Shown one piece after another: positions 55,890 through 64,000 of a stretch of 64,000 nucleotides of DNA. The notes beneath the pieces are model-generated. The model worked only from the letters and a program-made list of their open reading frames with translations. It did not search any database and had not been told where the DNA came from. Numbering within the stretch: position 1 is the stretch's first letter; each line of letters starts with the position of its first letter. The stretch is from NCBI GenBank assembly GCA_014529385.2, contig CM043962.1:38595098-38659097 (forward strand), given 5' to 3'. The DNA is from Adiantum capillus-veneris. Its lineage: Eukaryota; Streptophyta; Polypodiopsida; Polypodiales; Pteridaceae. A program made the position numbers and the translations under genes.

Positions 55890-58444
55890 ATGAGTTTCAA
55901 GTCTACGTCTTCTTCTCTATCAACTCTAGGAATGGAGAACGCTTCTTTTCTTGATGAAAACACTAATTTGAACTTGCAATCCTCAGCCCCTTCATCTTTA
56001 ACACTTACCCAAAGAAAGAACACACATCATCTTCATGTTGATGTATTGCAAGAGTACACACCATTGCAGAAACGTAGGAGGGAGTCTTTCTTATCTCAAC
56101 GGGAGAAAGAACTTAGAAGGACAAACAAAGAACATCATTTGGATTTGTGGACCGATGGGTCTATTTATCCAAAGGATCCTACGACAAATGCGCCACCTCC
56201 CTTTGCTAATATCACTAACCTCTTACATTTCACAGGCGATGGCAAGGATGGGCTATTGGGATACACCGAACATTTGGAAATGAGAGGATTGAATGTGGAA
56301 AGGCAAAGAACTTCCTGGTGATGGAGAACGTGTAGCTGAAGAAACTTAATGAAGCATGCTCTCAAAAGATTTCATCAAACAGAGAGACAATCCCAGGCCT
56401 TGAGAAGAAGATCACAAGTTTGCGAGAGAAAGACACCGTGCTTGGTAGTTGGAAAAGAAAACGAGATCTGTGCAACATTGAGAACATGAAGGTTGGTAGT
56501 GGTGGCCTGAAAAAACGAATACGAGCTTTAAGGTAACTCAAAGTTTGTTTCTTCAATGTGCTTCATTAAGAAATGGATACACTTTCCTATACATGATCAT
56601 AACGCATGGTGCTTTTTTGGCAGGTTTTTACTACATCCAAACTCAAACGGTGCAGGCTTCAATGCCGGAGTGCATTACAGCCGTCTACTTCCAAAATAAG
56701 TAGTTGAAGAGATGATAACTCAGAAAAAATTTTGTAAGTTGAAAGGGAGGCTACTTACCTCCTTCATGAACGAGAATCAGCTGGAACCAATGGAAGTGCA
56801 AGCAATACTTGATGAGAGTGGCATCTCGCAGATGGGATACAGGGCACTCTTCAAAGCATTATCTAAAAAGTCTCAAAATAAACTACAAAGAGGATCATTG
56901 CTACCAAAGCCATCACATGTAAAGGCTGCTCGCCGGCACGTAAACGATGAGGTGTTTGAGAAACTTGGGTCACCATTTCATATTGAAGCAACGTTCTTAG
57001 GCAAGGGCGGCAGAGAGGTATAGTTTAACAAGCACAACAACCTCTTCGTTGATCTTGAAGCATTGCAAAGTATGTAGTTCACTTCTTTGACATCAGTCGA
57101 GAGGAGTGCGGTGGGGTTTTCAAGTTTGTTTTGAAGCTCGACGAGTGCGAGGTCCTGAAGAACAAGAAGCTGGAGAGAGTCACCATTACCCTCATGAACA
57201 GAGCTATGGATCCATCAATAACGAAAGAGGATCCACGATACTTCAATGTGCAATCCAAAAACAATATTTTAACTCTAGGATCATTTTAGGTATACTTCAT
57301 TCACTCTATGATAACAAAAATATTGATTATTTGGTTGTTGATTTTGTGTTTTTGTTTTTCACTGCAGGTTGATAAGGAAAATTTTGAAATCCTCGATTGG
57401 GTTTTTAGTCAAACCCAAATTTCTTCTATCATCAATGAACAAAGAAACGGAGCCATTCTTTCAGTGGAAGGATTTGGTGACTACACAGTGGAATGGCACA
57501 TGGCAGGTGACTTAAAGATTCTTAAGTGTATGTACAACATAACACACGGAGCAGTTGTGGCAAATCCATGCTTATATTGCATGGTTGATGCACAATCTCT
57601 TGAGAGTGTGCAATGGAATAGAGCTTCCAACAAACATCTTCAAGATAAGACTTTTAAACCAGTGCTTGATATTCCTCTGAGTAGAGTTCACGTATGTACA
57701 CTTCATGCACTCTATTGAATAATTGAAAAGGTGGTTCATTTGTACATATGTTTTGCATGGACATTAAAGCCAGAGAGTGAGTCGAAAAGAGTGATCAAAG
57801 CATTAGAGGGAGTGCTCTCAGACATTGGTTTGCATGGAGGCAATGTCAAAATCAAAGAGGACCCTAAGATGTCTCAAAAGCGGTACAAGGTACTGAGGAA
57901 AGCATTGATAGGCGGAGTGAAGGCAAGAAGGTTTCTTGGGTTTAGCCTCAAAGATTCAGATAGAGAAGAAAGGAGAAACCTGTTCAACAAATGTAAAGAG
58001 TTACATAAAGTGGTTAAAGACAATGCTGGTGGTGGGGCAATCGAGAATCACAAGGCGAACGTGTGGAAATCACTAGATAAAATTTTCCATTACGTTGAGC
58101 AGCATTCTTGGAACCAAAGTAAGCTCACATCATTTCAAGCAGCCTTGCTGGATTGGAAAAAGGCTTACCTTACAGGGTGGGGTGGGCAACATATCACACA
58201 TTACATGGTGGGTTGGCATTCTACGTATACAAAACAAAATTTTAAATTGTACTCTACTGACCATTTTGTTTTATTTCAATACAGCACATACTGTTCAACC
58301 ATGGTCCATATTTTGCCAAGACATATGGCTCACTATCAATATGGTCCACACAAGGCATGGAAAAAACCCACTACATGGCAAGAACAGGTTATTTTAAGCA
58401 CACTAGACATGGGGGAGGAAAAGAAAAGGCCAATAGCCTATTAG
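55890..58444 (+). pseudogene. Unrecognised multi-exon coding region, transposase-like core
   Basis: N-terminal part 55890-56321 has a basic stretch (LQKRRRESFLSQREKELRR) and TDGSIYPKDPTTN. After frame breaks, 56712-57290 continues with KGRLLTSFMNENQLEPMEVQ, KPSHVKAARRHVNDEVF, FFDISREECGGVFKFVLKLD and ITLMNRAMDP. A 78-bp GT-AG intron (57290-57367) follows, then WHMAGDLKILKCMYNITHGA, NPCLYCM, RVHVCTLHALY and IIEKVVHLYICFAWT. From 57731 to 58444 the reading is open for 237 residues (MSQKRYKVLRKALIGGVKAR). Stops: TAG 57021, TAG near 57075, TGA 57715. The GDLK-CxxC-LHAL order recalls DDE-type transposase cores, but I cannot name the family. Confidence 0.55.
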
Positions 58445-58584
58445 AGTTACACCAATTGACTTATAGACGACTAATCCATAGAGCAAGGCAGAAGGAACTT
58501 CTTAAGAGTTTAAAAATTACACGGTCTTTACAACACATCTGCAAAGAGAAGAAACGGATGGCTTAGGGAGCTTCAAATGCGGCG

Positions 58585-59099
58585 GAGCACCATGCAAGGT
58601 GGCGACGGTCACGAGTCAGGAGCGGGAGAAGATGGACCTGAGCCCGTCGTTTTTACCCTCTTTGATGCACCTCCTTCTTCCTCACTTTGTACCTCTTCGA
58701 TGTGCAAGCTCTGTAGACGAGCTCGTTCCTCTATTGATGGCAGCATCCCCACGGGCATCAAGCGTCTTCTTTCCCTCAGAAACAACCGCTTGTTGTATGG
58801 ATCTAAGCTTTCCGGGTCTTCAACCCCTACATCCAGAGCCTGAGCTGTGTAGGACACTTGGCACCCATACCCAATGCCAAATCAGAATTAGTCTTTTTGC
58901 GTTTAGTGGGAGGGGGTGCCCACCACACAATCTTGTAATAACTTTCATTGCAAATAGTGGGAACTTTGCATTGTCATCGGAGTATTCTTTGTGGTATATT
59001 ATGATCTACATAAAAATTGTAATGAATTTATGGGCCGTAAGTGAGATGAGTACAATTTCCAAGTACTTGAATTGTTTCTACAAACCTTTTTGTGGTTGA
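58585..59099 (+). CDS. Hypothetical ORF, low support
   Basis: About 166 codons from 58599 (MATVTSQEREKMDLSPSFLP), GC-richer than its flanks up to 58860, then AT-rich and less gene-like. The first part overlaps a minus-strand ORF (58857-58609, LFLRERRRLMPVGMLPSIEE, ending acidic and Ser-rich), which looks more like a normal soluble protein. Only one, or neither, is real. Confidence 0.25.
58609..58857 (-). CDS. Hypothetical small charged protein (82 residues)
   Basis: It starts MSYTAQALDVGVEDPESLDP and contains ERRRLMPVGMLPSIEERARL and the acidic SLHIEEVQSEEEGGAS. No domain is recognised. It lies downstream of the 59.2-60.4 kb ORF on the same strand, so it could be an exon of that gene. No splice connection is established. 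Confidence 0.35.
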   Translation of the reverse strand: MSYTAQALDVGVEDPESLDPYNKRLFLRERRRLMPVGMLPSIEERARLQSLHIEEVQSEEEGGASKRVKTTGSGPSSPAPDS

Positions 59100-59211
59100 A
59101 ACGCCGGATGTAGTGAGACAATGCCGCATCCTTGCCTTGAACTCCAGTGACAAGCCCTTGCCGTGAGCCTCCCGCTCTTCTAAGGAAACTATCGTCATAC
59201 ACTAGCACCTG

Positions 59212-60357
59212 TCAACAAAAAAAATGATCATGATATTTTATCACTGGGCCATCTCCAATACCATCTGAATGCACGACAAAAGTTACCATCTGATTCTCAT
59301 CCATTTCCAGCATCGACCTCCCCCACAAGTGAATAGACTGACTATTCATTACTTGATCTCTGGGTGCCACGGGCCTACCCATGTTTTCCAAGCTGAGTTG
59401 TTTTTTTATCGATTCAAACTGCTCATCCGTTGGCAAATTGGCCTCTCCGGACTTCGCTTCATTGAATGTATCTTTGATCAGTTGCCACCCTGAAGTGAAC
59501 TGTGAGTCGCAGACAGTTGTGTCAGCAATAAGATGTTGGTCCACTCCATCATCATCCACAAACCCCATGTCTGCCTCACAAAAATTCGCAATTGCAGCTA
59601 GGCAGTAGTCCTCCCGTATATTGAGCTCGTACATGCTATCTGTGAGCAGAACATAGTGGGTGTCACCCGCCATAGCAAAGCTGGGAGCACAATTCAGAGG
59701 CAAAGTCACTTCCTTACTTGGACTTTCTTGCTTGCACCCTATTGCTGAAACAAGAGTTAAGCCCGCATCAAATGTTTCCTTTAGTACCTCTACCCGCTCC
59801 TCTTCTGGGTCGAACTGCACCTCCACATCCTCTACCTCTTCCTCCGGCGCCAATGGACAACTACCGAAATTTGTTGACTGGGAAGTCTCTGACTCACCAT
59901 CCGTCTGCAAGTATAAGTAACAGACAAACCCATGGTAGAATTCCACTAAGCGACACTTTTTGAAGTGCTTCATACACCTGTCTTATACAAGCAGTGCATT
60001 GGAGGGACACTTTTCTAGACAGCGATTCAGTCTCCTTGAAGCACTCTTGTCAGGGTCAAGGTCGAATGGGTGCACATATCTCATGCCATCAACTGTCATG
60101 GAATTTTCACAAGTGACTACCTCATACTATTGCAAATGAGTTTGTAGGTACTCAAATGAGAAATCTATAATCCTCTGTATAGAAAAATCTGCATTAAACA
60201 TTCCTGATAGTTCTGGTGCACGGTGATGAGCACGGGTGTTGTATACGAACGTGAATAGTTTTTCTTCACATGTATCCTCGCTCAAGCCTGTCTCCAGGAC
60301 TATGATCCACACGACTGAAAGAAAAAGCAAGCCAAAACTATTTGGTGTCATAACCAA
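59212..60357 (-). pseudogene. Unrecognised protein with hydrophobic N-terminus and acidic middle
   Basis: One frame runs from 60357 (MVMTPNSFGLLFLSVVWIIV, signal-peptide-like) to TGA at 59212, broken only by TAG at 60127 and TAA near 59985. The long open part (59973-59212, 253 residues) has EEEVEDVEVQFDPEEERVEV, DTHYVLLTDSMYELNIREDY and a C-terminal HSDGIGDGPVIKYHDHFFC. An upstream segment has DPDKSASRRLNRCLEKCPS. No family recognised. The two stops may mark introns instead: a GTAG-like donor is near 60145 but is not convincing. Confidence 0.45.
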
Positions 60358-60369
60358 GTGAACATTGAG

Positions 60370-60835
60370 CCTCGAGTACCCCTCAAGGTCTCTTTTCGCT
60401 TAGTTCTATCCCGTGCGCTAATGTCATAAAAGGTGACGTCAATTGAGTCAGAACCAAGCGAGTAGGGGACCCAAGAATCTCCCAAGGGCCCTATTCGCTT
60501 GGTTCTATCCCGTGTGCTAATGTCAAAAAAGGTTACGTCACTTGAGTCAGAACCAAGCGAATAGGGCCCCAAGAATCTCCGAAGGCCCCTATCGCTTGGT
60601 TCTGTCCCGTTCGCTAATGTCATAAAAGGTGACGGCTCAGAACCAAGCGAATAGGGGCCAAGAATATCCGAAGGCCCCTATTCGCTTGGTTCTGTCATGT
60701 GCGCTAATGTCATAAAAGGTGATGTCACTTGAGTCAAAACCAAGTGAATAGGGGCCCAAGAATCTCCGAAGGGCCCTATTCGCTTGGTTCTGTCTTGTGA
60801 CCCAAGTATTCGGAACAGATGGATAAGAACAGAGC
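60370..60835. repeat. Tandem array, about 98-bp units with inverted arms
   Basis: TTCGCTTGGTTCT (or variants) recurs at 60395, 60494, 60591, 60681 and 60779. Each unit also carries the complement AGAACCAAGCGAATAGG, so adjacent units can fold as hairpins. Between the arms is GTGCGCTAATGTCATAAAAG. Unit 1 contains TGACGTCA and TGAGTCA; the later units are degenerate. Confidence 0.9.
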
Positions 60836-60949
60836 ATTTAATGTTATCAGTGATAGATTTATAGTCCTACTCACTTGCTATGCCCAAACTCAGGCACGGT
60901 CACATAAGGAGTAATTATTCCAACCATGCGGTTTAAGACTTTTAATTTT

Positions 60950-61560
60950 ACCCTAACGCAGTGGCTTCGGTGTGCACATGGGAAGGGCAGAGAGGTAGGG
61001 AGAAAGAACCTGTCTCTGAAATATCCAATGGCACCGAGTTGGATGGTGATGTCGCAGGCCGCCGACAGCAAGAACCAGAAGGTGGCAATGGCGATGGCGA
61101 TGGCGAGGCGGCAGCAAAGGACTCGACCAACTGGAGGTCGCTCAACGCAGGATCACGAGAGGTGGCCAAGGGGAAGAGCGTAGAAAATGCAAAGGCAACG
61201 GCGATCTGTTTGTTCTACTTGGACATGGAGATGGCGACTACAAGGGCGATCGGCGTCTGACTCTCAACACACGATCATGAGAGGTGGCCAAGGGAAAGAG
61301 CGCAGAAAATGCAAAGGCAATGGCGATCTGTTTATTCTACTTGGAGATGGAGATGGCGACTGCAAGGGAGATCGGCGTCTGACTCTAAACGCAGGATCAC
61401 GAGAGCTGGCCAAGGGGAAGAGCGCAGAAAAGGCACAGGCAGCGGCGATCTGTTTGTTCCACTTGGAGATGGAGATGGCGACTGCAAGGGCAATTGGCGT
61501 GTATCTGACCCTAAACGGTCACTCAAAAAGGCACGTGGGCTGCGCTCACAAGGACAACTA
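60950..61560. repeat. GC-rich region with 122-bp tandem repeats
   Basis: GATCACGAGAGGTGGCCAAG recurs at 61151, 61273 and 61395, a period of 122 bp, together with GGAGATGGCGACTGCAAGGG. Since 122 is not a multiple of three, each unit is read in a different frame; long ORFs on the plus strand are a product of this. Minus-strand readings (61169-60948) are also open. Whether any is translated is unknown. Confidence 0.8.
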
Positions 61561-61899
61561 GTAATAAATGGTCTCAAATTCCCATGCAGTACGATTTACC
61601 AACCACAATCTCGCGCATAAGTGAAGTTGTCACCCTCCCTGAGGTAAGCATTCTAAGTTTAGAGGCAGTACCCCCGCCAAAAATCTCAACTATTCTGCCT
61701 CTTTTTGCGTCCTCTACTGTGCATCATTCTAATTAACTCTACCCCCATCGACGCTACGCGGTAAGCAAACTATCCCAACTCCATCACCTCTTACTCTCGC
61801 GCATCCTTCTCTTACTCCTGTTCTGCAGTGCTTTAGTGACACAGAACTCTACACACAGTGAAGAGGTATGCTACTTACTACCCTTCTGTGCACTTGTAT
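61561..61899. other. No gene seen
   Basis: Mixed-composition spacer between the two arrays. No ORF supported. Confidence 0.5.
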
Positions 61900-61904
61900 T
61901 TTGT

Positions 61905-62160
61905 GTATTCAGTACCAGGCGAATAAGGGAAGGTAAACCCTGTTTGATGCACCTATTCACTTGGTACTGACCATCGTCTTTACCATAGGATGTTTGCTTT
62001 TACACTTTTCCTTGGTCAGTACCAAGCGAATAAGGGAAGGCCACTTAGTTCGATGCCCCTGTTCGCTTGGTACTAACTAAAAGAAAAGTTAAGTGATGTT
62101 TGCTAGTACAGAGGTCAATACTAAGAAAATAAGGGGAAGGTAAACCCTGTTTGTTGCGGG
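61905..62160. repeat. Tandem array, about 100-bp units with ACCAAGCGAATAAGG arms
   Basis: CAGTACCARGCGAATAAGGG recurs at about 61911 and 62014, with a diverged copy at 62112. Complement arms CACTTGGTACTGAC and GTTCGCTTGGTACTAAC lie between. Arms share ACCAAGCGAATA with the 60.4-kb array. Confidence 0.85.
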
Positions 62161-62311
62161 TTTATGGTTTTTTTACCAAATACGCATTTTGAGTTTATTA
62201 AGAGAAACAAAATTACAACATAACACCGGGTTTTAAGTTAGAAAACACTAGGACAGGCGCAAAGGCCAAGTTTCAGACTTTACAAAGAGTGGCCTACTAA
62301 TTTCCGGGGAT

Positions 62312-62714
62312 TTAGGGTTCACAATAACCATGTAGTCCTTTTCCTTCACAGCAGACTATCTCTTCCTGAAGCCTGTTGGCAAAGTTAATGGCTTCCTCAT
62401 ATTTACTGACTAGCTCAAGCACTTCATCCTTCATCTCCTGTAGCCAATTATAGATAGCCTCTACAAAGCCATTCTCGGCGAGCAATCGCTGCAGGTATTC
62501 AGGCCTTCTTGCTTCTAGAGAGTCTTTAAGGATTGAGATCCTATGCCTGACGATCAGCATTTGTTCCAGCTTCAGGCTAGCATCCTACACAGAGCATTTA
62601 GCAAATAAGCTGTTCAAACTAGGAGCTTGGAAATTGGGAGCAGAAAGCAAAGAATTACCATCGTCTTACCTCGAGAATTGACTCCCGTGTTGACATCAGC
62701 CACTCCCGGGCTGT
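62312..62714 (-). CDS. Hypothetical protein, C-terminal exons (helical, charged)
   Basis: Exon 62714-62670 (AREWLMSTRESILE), an 85-bp intron 62669-62585 (GTAAGA...TGTAG) and a last exon 62584-62312 (LKLEQMLIVRHRISILKDSL, LAENGFVEAIYNWLQEMKDE, ending GYCEP and TAG) join in phase 0. The protein is largely helical and charged. No domain is recognised. Further exons may lie upstream, between here and the SWIM segment, on the same strand. Confidence 0.5.
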
Positions 62715-63536
62715 GTCAGTTCAGAACATTAAGGGTAACATCGGGGGAGGGCCAAGGGGGGACCTCCTGAGGAGGGCCTAGATGCGGTGTTTCTGGCGAT
62801 GCGGGAGTATACCTTGGAAAGGCATCACCACTATCCTAAGCTTCTTGTAGTTGTTCTGCGAAACCCTGAGGGAGGTTCTGAAAAAACTACTGGTTAAATA
62901 GACTAGCTGGACATGCCTAAAAAGCAAAGCCTAAGTTCTGGCTTATGAGTGGTCTGTGAGGGGTGGTACCTCCATGCGGTTTCATACCACCCCCCCTAGA
63001 TTAGGGGAGGTGATGGGAGGGAACGACATGACAGTTAGGACCGCATGGACTTAAACGTCTCCTTCACATTGGTATTTTGTTGCAGGGGATGCAAACCTGT
63101 TCGCTTGCTATTACACTTTTTTGAGGCGAACCACGGCAAAAAATATGGCAGTATTGAGTAAAGGGTCTAAAGATTACACATATATATCCGCAAAAACAGA
63201 TGCTATACATGACAGACAAAATATTATGTACTTAGGCAATTTCGTCAAGGAAGGAAAACTTCGAATTTGACTATCGCAAAAGATTAGCATCACCAAAATA
63301 TCCAAAGAGGGTAAGACCGATCACACAGGAGAAAAACACAAGGGAAACATGTCTATTATCAAAGAAAAAAGTTTACAAATCATGGCAATATACTCAAGTA
63401 GGTAGATGTTGTATGTGGGAAACTAGAGTTTGCATACATAGGCACTTCCAACAAAAAAGGACTATATCAAAAAGCTTCCAATACAATCATCCAAAGCCAT
63501 TAGCATCACCATAACATGTGAAGAGGATAAGATTCA
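62715..63536. other. No recognised gene
   Basis: Contains a GGGGTGGTA/TACCACCCC hairpin at 62960-62993. No strong ORF. It may be intronic if the two minus-strand coding segments belong to one gene. Confidence 0.45.
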
Positions 63537-64000
63537 TCACATGCTTGTGTGACTTCGTCTGCCACCCAAAGCCTGAAACAACTCCACTTTTGTCAGTGCA
63601 GCTTGGTGGATAAACTCATGAGCCGCAGAATCCAAGCCCATAACTTGCAGGTACACAAAGTACAAGTGCTTGCAAGGAACAAAAGCCACATGCTTGCTTT
63701 CTCTTTTTTGAAAACACTCACATGTGCATCGAGGAAATTTTGAAACTGAAACTGAGTAATGTACACCCATTGCCTGAGAACCCTCCATGCTGATATTGAA
63801 TGTGTGAGACTCATAGCATACGACTATTGTTTCTCGAACTACCTCACCATTCAATTCTCTACCCTTTTCAATATTCTCTTGGAATTCTTTAGTCAATCGA
63901 GATCTCCACCTAACAAGCTTCCCGTCTCTATACTTTGGACGAAAAGAGCTTGGTGTGTTTGCAATCCGAGCACCAGTAGTTGGAGTGCGTAGTAAGGCAG
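63537..64000 (-). CDS. SWIM-type zinc-finger protein segment (partial, open at window edge)
   Basis: The minus-strand frame is open from the window edge to TGA at 63537. It reads GARIANTPSSFRPKYRDGKL, VVRETIVVCYESHTFNI, then CTCECF and PCKHLYFVYLQVMGLD, matching the CxC...CxH pattern of SWIM zinc fingers. It ends ALGGRRSHTSM. SWIM domains occur in MULE-type transposases and in host regulators. The gene's 5' part is outside the window. Confidence 0.65.
   Translation of the reverse strand, partial: ALLRTPTTGARIANTPSSFRPKYRDGKLVRWRSRLTKEFQENIEKGRELNGEVVRETIVVCYESHTFNISMEGSQAMGVHYSVSVSKFPRCTCECFQKRESKHVAFVPCKHLYFVYLQVMGLDSAAHEFIHQAALTKVELFQALGGRRSHTSM

Noticed and set aside
59269-59963. Plus-strand ORFs opposite the 59.2-60.4 kb ORF
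   Set aside because: Shorter, Ser/Pro/Leu-biased shadows of a longer minus-strand frame.

Overview
The window looks like nuclear DNA of a land plant with a large, repeat-rich genome. The evidence is GT-AG introns, CACTA transposons, Ty1/copia and Ty3/gypsy LTR elements with plant-type tRNA primer sites, an L1-type LINE, a cytochrome P450 of the plant CYP85 clan, and very many (GA)n, (CA)n and (TA)n microsatellites. A fern, lycophyte or gymnosperm would fit, but the sequence alone does not settle this. I see no rRNA, tRNA, CRISPR or bacterial-style operon. Almost everything coding belongs to mobile elements, and almost every such copy carries stops or frameshifts.

Layout. 1-5.9 kb: a retrotransposon gag whose frame is interrupted by a 5.0-kb CACTA element (233-5247; terminal CACTACAA, target duplication AAA). 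A second LTR with its polypurine tract appears to be inserted at about 5892. 7.5-8.8 kb: an LTR-like repeat whose inverted homologue lies at 54.0-55.4 kb. 11.3-12.6 kb: a decayed gag-like ORF. 13.4-25.6 kb: a large minus-strand LTR element with an Asp-tRNA-type primer site. Its recognisable domains run integrase then protease then a coiled-coil ORF, with no reverse transcriptase found. It also carries two blocks of about 285-bp repeats, each unit centred on a 22-bp palindrome. 25.7-28.8 kb: two abutting copia fragments sharing one LTR. 30.4-37.9 kb: a second, longer CACTA copy in opposite orientation (target duplication ATA), holding most of the transposase. 38-41 kb: simple repeats and minisatellites.

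41.2-44.6 kb: P450 exons on the minus strand, from upstream of the I-helix to the C-terminus, with a frameshift at the I-helix. A separate N-terminal P450 exon lies on the opposite strand. 47.7-53.9 kb: an L1-type LINE (minus), decayed but nearly full length. 55.9-58.4 kb: an unrecognised, once multi-exon coding region (plus) with a GDLK...CxxC...LHAL core and a few nonsense changes, probably a decayed transposase-like family. 59.2-60.4 kb: a long minus-strand ORF of unknown family. 60.4-62.2 kb: three tandem arrays, two of them built from related hairpins. 62.3-64.0 kb: minus-strand exons, the last a SWIM-type zinc-finger segment open to the window edge.

The genes do not form a pathway. The window is best read as layers of insertion. 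The two CACTA copies explain each other: the long copy supplies the missing transposase part and the intact splice donor, while the short copy shows deletion with a filler duplication. The P450 and the last 5 kb are the only candidates for host genes.
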